From positions 1 through 40,347 of the forward strand of contig JAIXZA010000072.1 of assembly GCA_027489965.1 (NCBI GenBank): a stretch of DNA of 40,347 bases, written 5' to 3'. The first letter of the stretch is position 1. Every line of letters starts with the position of its first letter. Made by a program: the position numbers and the translations under genes. Origin of the DNA: Verrucomicrobiaceae bacterium. Its GTDB lineage: Bacteria; Verrucomicrobiota; Verrucomicrobiia; Verrucomicrobiales; Verrucomicrobiaceae. This document shows positions 23,708 through 31,688 of this stretch, in pieces. The notes under the pieces were generated by a model. The model was not told the DNA's origin and did no database searches. It saw only the letters and a program-made list of their open reading frames with translations.

Positions 23708-24934
23708 TTACTGGAGAGGTACACGCATGGTGAACGTGGTCTCCACGCCAGGGGTGCTGGTGAGGTCGATGGTGCCGCCGTGGGCTTCGACGGCGCGGCG
23801 TACGATGCTGAGGCCCAGGCCAGTGCCTTTGATCTGCGGGCTGTGGTGCTTGTGACCACGGTAAAAGCGCTTGAAAACAAAGGGTAAATCGTGCGCGGCG
23901 ATGCCGATGCCGTTATCACTGATGCTGAGAAGAATGTGATCTGAATACCATTTGCCAGTAATGGTGATGACGAGGCCGGGATTGGAGTTCTCTTTGAGGG
24001 CGTTTTCGATGAGATTCGTAAAGACCTGATCCCAATAAAAACGATCGCCATGCATGGTGCCGCCATCTGCGGGGAAATCGAGATGAATGCGTGTGTCTCG
24101 ACCTTGCAACATGGATGAAAGGTGGTCGATGGCATCCTGGACGCAGGCTCTGGCTTTGAAGGGCTCCACATTCAGAGTGGAATTGGCATTCTCGAGCCGT
24201 GAAATGGTGAGCATGTCTTCGATGATTCGAAGAATGCGTTTGCCATGTTTTTCCATGACCTCGTAACAGCGTTTGATGGAGGTGGCATCTTTGAGCACAC
24301 CACTTTGCAGCGTTTCGACATAGCCATTGATCAGAGTGAGCGGCGTGCGCAATTCATGGGAAGCATTGGCGACGAAGTCCTTTCGGATTTGTTCTGCCAT
24401 GGTCTGCTCCGTGATGTCATGGACCATGAGCCACGCTCCGCTTTCCGCTTTTGCAGGCAAAGGGGAGGCCTCGATGAGGTAATGTCGGCTGGTGATGCTG
24501 CTGCCGCTCAGCGTCGTGAACTCCACTTCACGCACGATACGTCGTTGGTCTTTGAGCGCACTTTGTACGACGTCGATGATTTGGTGATCTTGGATCTCTT
24601 CAAGAAGAGTGCGTCCGCGCTGAATATCGTTTTTTTGAAACAGATGCGCTAGCGTGCGATTCACGAATTTGATGCGCATGTGGTTGTCCACGATAGCGAC
24701 ACCTTGGCGGATCTCACTGAGTAAGGCCTCGAACAAGCGGCGTAAATACTCTTCTTTAAGCAGAGATTGATTCGAGTCCTGTAGGCTAGCAAAGCGTGTG
24801 GCAAGTGCGTCAGGTTGGAAGTCACGCAGACCTGCCGCGCTTGTCACCTTACTGACTCTAGCCCGCCATGTCTTCTCCCGCCAGATGGCCCAAGCGCCTA
24901 GCAAGGCGAGGAGTATGGCTAGAGTAAGTGACAT
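23708..24934 (-). CDS. PhoR-like sensor histidine kinase
   Basis: The 408-residue kinase has a single short N-terminal membrane helix (LTLAILLALLGAWAIW), no periplasmic domain, a PAS domain (about residues 65-175), the HisKA box ASHELRTPL with the phosphorylated H193, and an HATPase domain with DQVFTNLIENALK (N box), DNGIGIAAHDLP (G1) and GTGLGLSIV (G2). This layout is that of PhoR-type phosphate kinases, though which signal it senses is not shown. The response regulator gene lies 116 bp upstream on the same strand. Confidence 0.93.
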   Translation of the reverse strand: MSLTLAILLALLGAWAIWREKTWRARVSKVTSAAGLRDFQPDALATRFASLQDSNQSLLKEEYLRRLFEALLSEIRQGVAIVDNHMRIKFVNRTLAHLFQKNDIQRGRTLLEEIQDHQIIDVVQSALKDQRRIVREVEFTTLSGSSITSRHYLIEASPLPAKAESGAWLMVHDITEQTMAEQIRKDFVANASHELRTPLTLINGYVETLQSGVLKDATSIKRCYEVMEKHGKRILRIIEDMLTISRLENANSTLNVEPFKARACVQDAIDHLSSMLQGRDTRIHLDFPADGGTMHGDRFYWDQVFTNLIENALKENSNPGLVITITGKWYSDHILLSISDNGIGIAAHDLPFVFKRFYRGHKHHSPQIKGTGLGLSIVRRAVEAHGGTIDLTSTPGVETTFTMRVPLQ

Positions 24935-25050
24935 TAAGCAGGTGAAAAGTGTGTGTTAGTGAGTCGTTCCTGGGGTGAAAGCGAAAGAGCGTTGCGCCTT
25001 CAGTGATCCATCACTCAACACCAAACACTTAACACATACCACCCTGAAAT

Positions 25051-25743
25051 TCATGCCGCGACTGGTGCCTCGATGAGGAATTGATAGCCGGTGCCACGCA
25101 CGGTGACGACATGTTTTCCAGCATCTCCCAGTTTTTCCCGCAGGCGTTTGATGTGAGTATCGAGTGTCCGTGTGGCCACATCATCTGAGTAGCCCCAGAC
25201 TTCCCGTAAGAGCTCACTGCGTGTGTGGACGGCGCTGGTGTTTTCCAGCAAAACGGCGAGTAATTTAAACTCAGTCGTGGTCAGATCAATGGGTTGATCG
25301 TTGTGAAAGAACTTCATGTTCTTCCGATCCATGAGGAAGGCCCCCATCTTTACCTCTGACACGTGTGTGACGATTTTCGTGCGGCGCAGGATGGCCGTGA
25401 TGCGCAGCGCCAGTTCGCGGGGAGAAAAGGGCTTTGTCAGGTAGTCGTCAGCACCTAACTCGAGGCCGTTGATTTTGTCGGTGACTTGAGCTTTGGCTGT
25501 GAGCATGATCACTGGCACAGAGCGCGTCCGGCTGTCGCTACGCAGACGTTTAAAAACGGCCATGCCATCTTGACCTGGCAGCATGATGTCTAGGACAATC
25601 AGGTCCGGCTGTTGCTCCAGCACCATAGGCATGACCTGCAGGCCATTGGTTGCACAAAGGCACTCATGTCCCTCACGCATCAGATGCAGAGAGATTAGCT
25701 CGGTAATATCCGGCTCGTCATCGACCACCAATATTTTACTCAT
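25051..25743 (-). CDS. PhoB-like response regulator (OmpR family)
   Basis: The 230-residue protein has an N-terminal receiver domain with the acidic pocket D8/D9 and the phosphoacceptor D52 (LIVLDIMLPGQDG), followed by LTAK and GADDYLTKPF, and a C-terminal winged helix (LTTTEFKLLAVLLEN, TLDTHIKRLREKLGD, VRGTGYQF). It is the first gene of a pair with the histidine kinase. An 18-bp palindrome (TGTGA-N8-TCACG on the minus strand) lies 48 bp upstream of the start. Confidence 0.94.
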   Translation of the reverse strand: MSKILVVDDEPDITELISLHLMREGHECLCATNGLQVMPMVLEQQPDLIVLDIMLPGQDGMAVFKRLRSDSRTRSVPVIMLTAKAQVTDKINGLELGADDYLTKPFSPRELALRITAILRRTKIVTHVSEVKMGAFLMDRKNMKFFHNDQPIDLTTTEFKLLAVLLENTSAVHTRSELLREVWGYSDDVATRTLDTHIKRLREKLGDAGKHVVTVRGTGYQFLIEAPVAA

Positions 25744-25790
25744 GTTCCGTGTGAATACATGGGGTCAGAGTCTTACGCCAAACGGTTCTT

Positions 25791-25808
25791 CGTGACGACT
25801 GCGTCACA
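25791..25808 (-). promoter_or_regulatory. Candidate operator TGTGA-N8-TCACG
   Basis: The minus strand reads TGTGACGCAGTCGTCACG, 48 bp upstream of the response regulator start. The same architecture recurs at 27607-27624 and 31632-31649. The central 16 bp also form GTGACG, 4 bases, CGTCAC. CRP sites have 6 bases between TGTGA and TCACA, so this 8-base spacing points to a different regulator. Confidence 0.5.
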
Positions 25809-25855
25809 TGCTGGTTTACCTTGGTGACAAGTGGGGAAGATAACGACTTGTTGAT

Positions 25856-27556
25856 TCATTTCTTTGTTGGAGTGGATCGACGCTGATACTCTTGGAAGGC
25901 TTCTTTGGCTTCTGTGGTATGTCCGCTTTTCTTTAAAGAATAAGCCAGATTTTTCCAGGCTTGCGGGTGAGAAGGCCTGAGACGTACGGTGTTACGGTAG
26001 GCTTTGGCGGCCTCGTCGGGATTGCCATTTTTGTCAAAGATCATGCCTTGGTAAAACCAGGCCTCGGAGTAACCGGGATTCAGCTTTAAACTCTGTGTAA
26101 TGGCAGTCTGGGCACCTGTGTAGTCTTTCAATCGACCCCGAATGTATGCGCTCAGATAGTGAGCCTGGGCATAGTTGGGTGCCAACAGCATGACTCTCTT
26201 TAACGCATCATCTGCACTGCCCAGGTCGCCATCTCTGACTAGACGACTTGCCAACAGCAGCCAGGCTAGTGCATCATTGGGCCGCTGTTCGGTGGCTAAT
26301 TCTAGGGCTTCACGGTCCTCGGTGCTTTCAGATGTTTTATTACCTTTTTGATCTCGTAATTTCGCCAGGGCTAGTTGATGCCAATAGAGTCCAGCTTTTG
26401 GGTCGAGTGCTACCGCTTTGCGTTGGCAATTGAGGGCCTCTGGGGCTGCTCCGAGATAGCTGGCGCTTAAACCAAGAAGAGCCCAGCATTCGGCACTACG
26501 TGGGTATTTACGCGTTAGTAGCACCAGCTGACGCATGGCCGACTCAATGTGCTTGTTTTGCAGGGTTTCAAAAGCACGCAGAAAAGCCGCATCCTGGGCC
26601 ACCTCTTTGAGTTTAGGTTTGCGCGGCAATTGAGCTAGTGGCTGTAGCGTCGGCCTGACTTTCCGCAGTTCCAGGGCAGCAGCATCGATGGAGAGTCCAA
26701 AGTTCATCCAAGAATTAAGTGGCACCTTCATGCCGATGATTCCCAAAACCTTCCCTGATGGACTTAGTATCGGCGATCCTACGGCACCCGGGGAATCATT
26801 GCCCCGCAAATTGAGCCAACCTTGGCCTGTGAGCGCTGTGTCCACTTGCACGATTGCATCGGCTAAGACGAGGCCACGCTTTTCAGACACGGCCAGCAAG
26901 TGGCAGTTTTGTTCTTTTTGAAAATTTGTGCCTGGGCTTAGGTCAATAGGCACGCTCTCATAGGACTCGCTTTGCAACAGTGTCACGCCGCTAACCAGAT
27001 CTGCGATGTAAAAGCCGGCGATTCGATGATTCGAGCCATCTGCACCCGTCGCAGTGATATAGTCCACCTTGTCAGCGATTTCAGGATGCAGAAGCCCTGT
27101 GTCCGTCAATATGAGGCCACTGCCATTGACGAAAGAGCCCACGCCAGCGGAAAGCTGGTTGCCGAATTGATCCCATACTCGAAGCCCGATGACCGAGGCT
27201 ACAACCTTGCGTCCAAGACTACGCAGGCGCAGTTCTTCAGGCGTCAGTGGCTTGTCAGGCTCAGGGTCTGGAATTTCTTCACCTGGTAAATACGGTGATA
27301 TCGGTGGCAGCAAATCGGGATTGAGCTCCTCTGCCATGGGCAATTCCTTGCCCGTTCCCTGAAAAAGCAGCAGAGGATTCTCGTAGTTATTGACGTCGAT
27401 GGGGAATCCAGGGCCTGATGGCAAATCGGGTTCTTCGGGTCTCGGGACTGTGGGGGAAATAGGATCCAAAACGGCCTTTGGAACCCCTGGTGCGGTCGGT
27501 TTCTCCTGAGCGAGTGCCAAGGTGATGCCAAAAAAGAGAAAAATGAACTGGCGCAT
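25856..27556 (-). CDS. Exported trypsin-fold pseudoprotease fused to TPR repeats
   Basis: The 566-residue protein has a signal peptide (MRQFIFLFFGITLALA), a Pro-rich linker to residue 110, a trypsin/HtrA-like domain (about 115-300), and TPR repeats in the last 230 residues (SAECWALLGLSASYLG, AQAHYLSAYIRG, SEAWFYQGMIFDKNGNPDEA). All three catalytic positions appear lost: the His position reads LTDTGLL instead of TNxHVV, the Asp position reads SGVTLL instead of TDLAVL, and the GNSGGP box reads GAVGSP. It is likely a binding scaffold in the periplasm. The ATG at 27556 is preferred over 27571. Confidence 0.85.
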   Translation of the reverse strand: MRQFIFLFFGITLALAQEKPTAPGVPKAVLDPISPTVPRPEEPDLPSGPGFPIDVNNYENPLLLFQGTGKELPMAEELNPDLLPPISPYLPGEEIPDPEPDKPLTPEELRLRSLGRKVVASVIGLRVWDQFGNQLSAGVGSFVNGSGLILTDTGLLHPEIADKVDYITATGADGSNHRIAGFYIADLVSGVTLLQSESYESVPIDLSPGTNFQKEQNCHLLAVSEKRGLVLADAIVQVDTALTGQGWLNLRGNDSPGAVGSPILSPSGKVLGIIGMKVPLNSWMNFGLSIDAAALELRKVRPTLQPLAQLPRKPKLKEVAQDAAFLRAFETLQNKHIESAMRQLVLLTRKYPRSAECWALLGLSASYLGAAPEALNCQRKAVALDPKAGLYWHQLALAKLRDQKGNKTSESTEDREALELATEQRPNDALAWLLLASRLVRDGDLGSADDALKRVMLLAPNYAQAHYLSAYIRGRLKDYTGAQTAITQSLKLNPGYSEAWFYQGMIFDKNGNPDEAAKAYRNTVRLRPSHPQAWKNLAYSLKKSGHTTEAKEAFQEYQRRSTPTKK

Positions 27557-27582
27557 GAAAGGATGATTCATAGTGTCTAACC

Positions 27583-27597
27583 TGTGACGGCGTGTGA
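27583..27597 (+). promoter_or_regulatory. Pair of TGTGA half-sites, 10 bp apart
   Basis: TGTGA, 5 bases, TGTGA places two half-sites of the 27607 palindrome one helical turn apart. It lies between the start of the pseudoprotease gene and the 27607 operator, which suggests extra contacts by the same dimer. Confidence 0.35.
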
Positions 27598-27606
27598 TGA
27601 AATCCT

Positions 27607-27624
27607 TGTGACGAATTCTTCACA
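27607..27624 (+). promoter_or_regulatory. Candidate operator TGTGA-N8-TCACA
   Basis: TGTGACGAATTCTTCACA is a palindrome with perfect 5-bp arms in the 125-bp divergent region between the pseudoprotease gene (start 27556) and the outer-membrane barrel gene (start 27682). It is roughly equidistant from both starts (50 and 57 bp), and could control both. Confidence 0.55.
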
Positions 27625-27681
27625 TGGAACTTATTTCCGCACTCAAACACTCAGGCTAAGACAAGAACAATACAATCTCCC

Positions 27682-28359
27682 ATGCGCATTTTTGTCCTCA
27701 CTCTAACCTTAATATCATCTCTCGCTCTTCAGGCTGCTGACTTGGAGCTGAAATCTCTGGGCGATGCCGCCAGTGGACAAGTTAAACGCAAGTATGGTCC
27801 CTACGTAGGCGTCGGTATTGGGGAGACATTAGGGCAAGAAGGTAACCTTCGTGGCGGTGGTCGCATCAAAAGTGAAGAAGGAGCTGCTATTTTCAGTTTG
27901 GAAGTGGGCAAAAGCTGGAAGCTCAAACGCGTGCCATTGATGTTCTCGGTGGACGCAGAAGGAACGTTCATGTCCACCACATTGAGCGACTATAAGACAG
28001 GTGTGGCGCTTGCTGATATGAATTCACTCATGTTTACACTCAATGGCACGCTTGCCTTGGATCTGTATCGCTACCGCGCGCGCATTGGTAAATTTGCCGC
28101 AGGTTTCCGTCCCTACATTGGCGGCGGTCTCGGCGGCGGTCAGACATGGTTCCTGAATCCAGCCACGACGGGTGCCAATGCCCTTTTCTCAATGGATGAG
28201 TTTATCAATACCTGGAATTGGTATGCTGGCGTGGAGTGGACCTGGAAGGATCAATACTCCGTCTTTGCTGAATACCGAGATACACATTTTGGTGACATGG
28301 AAGATCTCACCGGCTACGCCACAGATGGCTATCTTGTGGGCTTCCGTTATCGCTACTAA
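27682..28359 (+). CDS. Small outer-membrane beta-barrel protein
   Basis: The 225-residue protein has a signal peptide (MRIFVLTLTLISSLALQA) and alternating beta strands with glycine turns (YGPYVGVGIGETLG, FRPYIGGGLGGG, WYAGVEWTWKDQYSVFAEYRDTHF). It ends in YLVGFRYRY, an aromatic C-terminal strand like the signal recognised by the BAM machine. The size fits an eight-stranded OmpA/OmpW-like barrel. The substrate, if any, is unknown. It is followed 19 bp later by a lipoprotein gene, probably in one operon. Confidence 0.85.
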   Translation: MRIFVLTLTLISSLALQAADLELKSLGDAASGQVKRKYGPYVGVGIGETLGQEGNLRGGGRIKSEEGAAIFSLEVGKSWKLKRVPLMFSVDAEGTFMSTTLSDYKTGVALADMNSLMFTLNGTLALDLYRYRARIGKFAAGFRPYIGGGLGGGQTWFLNPATTGANALFSMDEFINTWNWYAGVEWTWKDQYSVFAEYRDTHFGDMEDLTGYATDGYLVGFRYRY

Positions 28360-28378
28360 TTTTTTAACTAAAACCACC

Positions 28379-28852
28379 ATGCTTCCTACCTCTCGCATCC
28401 TTCTTGGCACGCTAGCCATCGCCGCACTCGTCAGTTGTAAAACGGTCACCTCTGAACGTGTCACCTTCCCTAACGCCCCTGTTTCTTACCAGACTGTCAG
28501 TGACATGGTGGATGAAGAAACCATTGAGCACACGCTCAAGTTCCGCAATATCGGGACACAAGTCGTAAGCTTTGATTACACCATCGCCGATGAGCCAGGC
28601 GTGCCGCACATGGATTCCGAAGGGCCGAATTCTGGTTTGGTCGAAAACCTTTATCCTGGCGCAGAGGCTAGCGTGAAGAACCCGACCAAAAGCATGAAGG
28701 ACGTTTACGTTGTCATGGGACGTGTGACTTATGGCAAGCGCACAAGTGAGCAATTGGCCAAACAGTACAAGCCAAGTTCAGTCAGCCAAAGCAGCGGTTC
28801 ATCCGCTAGTGCGGCAGGTGCACTGCCTCTGCTTGAGCCTGTGACGCCTTGA
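28379..28852 (+). CDS. Lipoprotein of unknown function
   Basis: The 157-residue protein starts with a lipoprotein signal (MLPTSRILLGTLAIAALVSC; lipobox L-V-S-C with the acylated cysteine at residue 20). The mature part is mostly beta-stranded (VSFDYTIADEPG, VYVVMGRVTYG) and ends in a Ser/Ala-rich tail. No family is recognised with confidence. The frame is open further upstream to 28172, but the ATG at 28379 is chosen because it starts the lipoprotein signal and follows the barrel gene by 19 bp. Confidence 0.8.
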   Translation: MLPTSRILLGTLAIAALVSCKTVTSERVTFPNAPVSYQTVSDMVDEETIEHTLKFRNIGTQVVSFDYTIADEPGVPHMDSEGPNSGLVENLYPGAEASVKNPTKSMKDVYVVMGRVTYGKRTSEQLAKQYKPSSVSQSSGSSASAAGALPLLEPVTP

Positions 28853-28859
28853 GGCCAGC

Positions 28860-29825
28860 ATGGTCACTTCTCGTTTAGTTTGTCTTTTTTGCAGCCCCAG
28901 TTTTCTGGGGCTGCTTTTCTTTGGTGTCGGGCTTACTCTGCATGGAGTGGAAGATGAGACGGCCATTAAGCTCTATCAGCGTGGCATGAAGCTGATCGCC
29001 GATGGGGAGGTTGAGGAGGCTCTGGATCGCTTCAATACAATTTCCACAAAGTATCGACGTAGCGAGACTTGTGCGAATGCATTGTGGGAGATTTACCGCA
29101 TACAAGTCTCACTGGAAGGGAATGAGGCTGCTTTTGAAGCGCTCAATCGTCTGGTCACTGAGCAGCCAGGTCACTTCGAAAAAGCTTTTGCTGCGCAATT
29201 TAATCTCATTAAGCGTCTGCTTGGTGCTGGGAAAAATGAACGCCGAACGCTTGAGGTTGTAAAGCCCGCACAGAAGATGGCACCTGAGGTTTTGGTGGCC
29301 ATGCTAGAAAACGTCATCAAAAATGGGCCGCAGTCGGAGCAGGGTATCCAAGCACATTATTACTTAGCCTTAGCACAAGAAAAAGCAGGGAACAAAAAGG
29401 AAGCCATCACCATTCATGAAGACTTTGCTGAATCTTACCCCAAGCACGAGCTAGCCGATGATGCGAGCTATCAGGTAGCCTACATCGCCTATAAAGAATG
29501 GAAGGCCATGCGAGGTGACAGCCCTCATCAGCGTGAAGCTACTGCGACTGCGCTTTCCTGGTTCTTGGCTCGTTACCCAGAAAGTGATAAAGCGGCCCTT
29601 GCGCGTTCCTGTCTTGTGGAAGTTCGCACGGCCGCGCAGCGTGAGCTGATGACTCTCGCCAACTATTACGAACAGCGTGGGGATGTCAAAGCGGCTAAGG
29701 TCTATTATCAACAAATGGCGCTAAAATTTCCTCAATTGATGGAGCAGGAGGGCGAGTTAAAAGAGAAAATCCTCAAAGCCCTTGAAGAGACGACACAGAC
29801 CGAGAGAGTCGGACCTAAAAGATAG
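28860..29825 (+). CDS. Exported BamD-like TPR protein
   Basis: The 321-residue protein has a hydrophobic N-terminus (SFLGLLFFGVGLTLHG) that could be a signal peptide, then helical TPR repeats of BamD/YbgF style (AIKLYQRGMKLIADGEVEEALDRFN, IQAHYYLALAQEKAGNKKEAITIHEDFAESYPKHELADDASYQVAYIAY, YYEQRGDVKAAKVYYQQMALKFP). It has no lipobox cysteine of the BamD type. An intrinsic-terminator-like hairpin sits inside its N-terminal codons (28891-28918), which makes the start uncertain: if the terminator is real, the true start may be downstream or the signal peptide region has a double role. Confidence 0.8.
   Translation: MVTSRLVCLFCSPSFLGLLFFGVGLTLHGVEDETAIKLYQRGMKLIADGEVEEALDRFNTISTKYRRSETCANALWEIYRIQVSLEGNEAAFEALNRLVTEQPGHFEKAFAAQFNLIKRLLGAGKNERRTLEVVKPAQKMAPEVLVAMLENVIKNGPQSEQGIQAHYYLALAQEKAGNKKEAITIHEDFAESYPKHELADDASYQVAYIAYKEWKAMRGDSPHQREATATALSWFLARYPESDKAALARSCLVEVRTAAQRELMTLANYYEQRGDVKAAKVYYQQMALKFPQLMEQEGELKEKILKALEETTQTERVGPKR
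28891..28918 (+). terminator. Terminator-like hairpin inside the start of the TPR gene
   Basis: GCAGCCCCAG, TTTT, CTGGGGCTGC is a perfect 10-bp stem followed by TTTTCTTT. It lies 38 bp after the lipoprotein stop codon, the right place to end that operon, but also 31 bp into the TPR coding frame. It could act as an attenuator of the TPR gene. Confidence 0.7.
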
Positions 29826-29875
29826 GCCAACCAGAAAGAGTCAAAAGGATTGAACTCGTATTCTAGACTGAAGAA

Positions 29876-29902
29876 TCAAAAAGCAGGTTTTAAAAAAACC
29901 TG
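29876..29902 (-). terminator. Terminator overlapping the stop of the minus-strand TPR gene
   Basis: On the minus strand CAGGTTTT, TTT, AAAACCTG is followed by CTTTTTGA. The stem forms from the last coding codons and the TGA stop lies in the T tract. A weak, A/T-rich stem; it would separate this gene from the convergent TPR gene at 28860-29825. Confidence 0.6.
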
Positions 29903-31570
29903 TTCTTCAGGCAAAATGAGTTGTGGGATGATTGATTTTGCAATCTCGTCCGCTTTCTGTCCAGAACCTGCTTTCCTAATTAGGCCAGCGTAAACGGCTT
30001 TTTGTCCATCACTCAAAAAATTCAAATCGAAGATCTCGGCCAAATACTGCTTGGACGAAATTAGATCTAAAAAGCGATAAGCTCTGAGTGCTTTTAGAAG
30101 AGCGATGACATTGGGCTCTGCCTGTTTAGTGGAGGGCAGTGTCATCGTCTCTATTTCAGAGCCTTGGAGTAATCGAATGTAACAAAGCTGAGTGTAGTAT
30201 GCCGAATTGCTACCTTGCAGTTTAGTTAGTTGTGTGACGATACGAAGAATCCGACTTGTGTCATTCTGCTGCATGGCGGCGTCCAAGCTTTTTTGTAAGG
30301 CGGAAAGTGCGAGAGTCGGTTGGAGTTCTGCCAACTTGCTATATGCCAGTTCGCAGATGTCCCAAAAATGGAGTTCAGCGGCTTCTCTGGCAATCAATTG
30401 AAGCATATCGGTGTTATGAGCTGCTAGGCTGCTATCGATGGCACTATAGAACTGTTCTTTGGCTTTTTGCCCGTCCATTTCCAAATGGGTCAAGGCCTTT
30501 GCGCGAAAAAGAGCCATGCTTTCAGGGGTAATTGGGTAAGTCTGTTCGGGTTTGTCGAATAGGTTCACCAGTTCCCTCCACTGACCTCTTTGTGTGAATG
30601 ATTGCGCGTAGGCAGTGAAGACCATGGGATCACCGTAGAGTGTCTCTTCACTGATCATGCTGCGCAGAAGTTTTGACTCTCCTTCCAAGGACAGCCATTG
30701 AAGGAAGATACGCAGGTCGTTTAAAGGTACATTTCTATGCTTTGATGTTAATTTTTTCAGAGTCCGTTCGCGCTCTGCGGGAAGATTGCGCATCAAGCCG
30801 GAATAAATGCCGAGAAGCACCGGCAGACTCTTTTGGGGATGTGCTTCCAATCGTTGAAGGAGCAAGTCTGCTTGTTTTTTGGTCAGCCTTTCGGATGTGG
30901 CAAGAAAGTTGATGGCTTGTAGGCTTCGTTGATCACTTGTTTTACTTAATTCCCACAGAGCCTGGGTGCCTTTGTCTTGAAGCTCAGAAAAGGGGTTTCT
31001 ACATAAAGCAATGGCTTCTTTGACTTCGGGATGCATCAGGCCCTCGAGAGAAGCTTTATTGCCTTCTGCCACTGAGATGTTTTGTTGGAGAATCTCTGCA
31101 AGCGATGTTTCACGCTGAGTGTCACTAAGGGCATTGTAGGCCTCGCGAGCTGCCCCGATTTGTCCCTCCTTGAGTAGTATTCTGGCCAGCAGAATGGCAT
31201 CAGATTCATTTTCACTCTTGAGCTCGCGCAGGTTTAGCAGCGCGTTACGCATAAGGGGTCCGTGATTCTGAGTCTTATCCAGCACTTTGACCAATTCCCG
31301 CAACACTTCTGGGTCGTTGGGTAGAAGTTGTAGTGCGGTGCGGAATTCTTGACCTGCCATTTGCCAGTTTTTCTTTGCCGCGAAATCTTTGGCTCTTTCT
31401 AAACTGGCTTTTCCTAAATAGTTGCTTCTCAGGCGCTTCACCATTGGCACAACATAGACACCTAACGATAGAAGCAGGAATAACAGGATCAGTGACCACG
31501 ATATCTTGCCAAGTTTGAAGATCGGGTTCTTGGGTGATTGGGTAGAACCATCTATCGAGGGAGTCGTCAT
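29876..31570 (-). CDS. Membrane-anchored TPR-rich protein
   Basis: The 564-residue protein has one N-terminal membrane helix (SWSLILLFLLLSLGVYVVPMV, about residues 25-45) and long helical repeats of TPR type (DFAAKKNWQMAGQEFRTALQLLPNDPEVLRELVKVLDK is a typical unit). The rest is less regular. Such proteins form envelope scaffolds; no enzyme motif is visible. An 18-bp palindrome lies 62 bp upstream of its ATG (31632-31649). The gene is convergent with the BamD-like gene, and its 3' end overlaps a terminator. Confidence 0.8.
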   Translation of the reverse strand: MTTPSIDGSTQSPKNPIFKLGKISWSLILLFLLLSLGVYVVPMVKRLRSNYLGKASLERAKDFAAKKNWQMAGQEFRTALQLLPNDPEVLRELVKVLDKTQNHGPLMRNALLNLRELKSENESDAILLARILLKEGQIGAAREAYNALSDTQRETSLAEILQQNISVAEGNKASLEGLMHPEVKEAIALCRNPFSELQDKGTQALWELSKTSDQRSLQAINFLATSERLTKKQADLLLQRLEAHPQKSLPVLLGIYSGLMRNLPAERERTLKKLTSKHRNVPLNDLRIFLQWLSLEGESKLLRSMISEETLYGDPMVFTAYAQSFTQRGQWRELVNLFDKPEQTYPITPESMALFRAKALTHLEMDGQKAKEQFYSAIDSSLAAHNTDMLQLIAREAAELHFWDICELAYSKLAELQPTLALSALQKSLDAAMQQNDTSRILRIVTQLTKLQGSNSAYYTQLCYIRLLQGSEIETMTLPSTKQAEPNVIALLKALRAYRFLDLISSKQYLAEIFDLNFLSDGQKAVYAGLIRKAGSGQKADEIAKSIIPQLILPEEQVFLKPAF

Positions 31571-31631
31571 GCGGGATGGCGAAAATGGGAAAGCCTATGA
31601 CTTGCGGAGAAGTGGCGAAGAGCGTGAATTT

Positions 31632-31649
31632 TGTGGCAAAATAGTCACA
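31632..31649 (+). promoter_or_regulatory. Candidate operator TGTGG-N8-TCACA
   Basis: TGTGGCAAAATAGTCACA lies 61 bp upstream of the membrane-anchored TPR gene. With flanking bases it forms TTGTG-N10-CACAA, a perfect 5-bp inverted repeat. It shares spacing and arms with the sites at 25791 and 27607. Confidence 0.5.
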
Positions 31650-31688
31650 AAAAATTTCACTCCAAAATAACGACGCGCAAGCGCAAGT

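Noticed and set aside
25791..25808. CRP/cAMP binding site
   Set aside because: TGTGA and TCAC(A/G) are 8 bases apart, not 6, so it does not fit the canonical CRP site.
25744..25855. Pho box upstream of the PhoB-like gene
   Set aside because: No pair of CTGTCAT-type direct repeats with 11-bp spacing was found; only isolated TGTCAC-like words occur.
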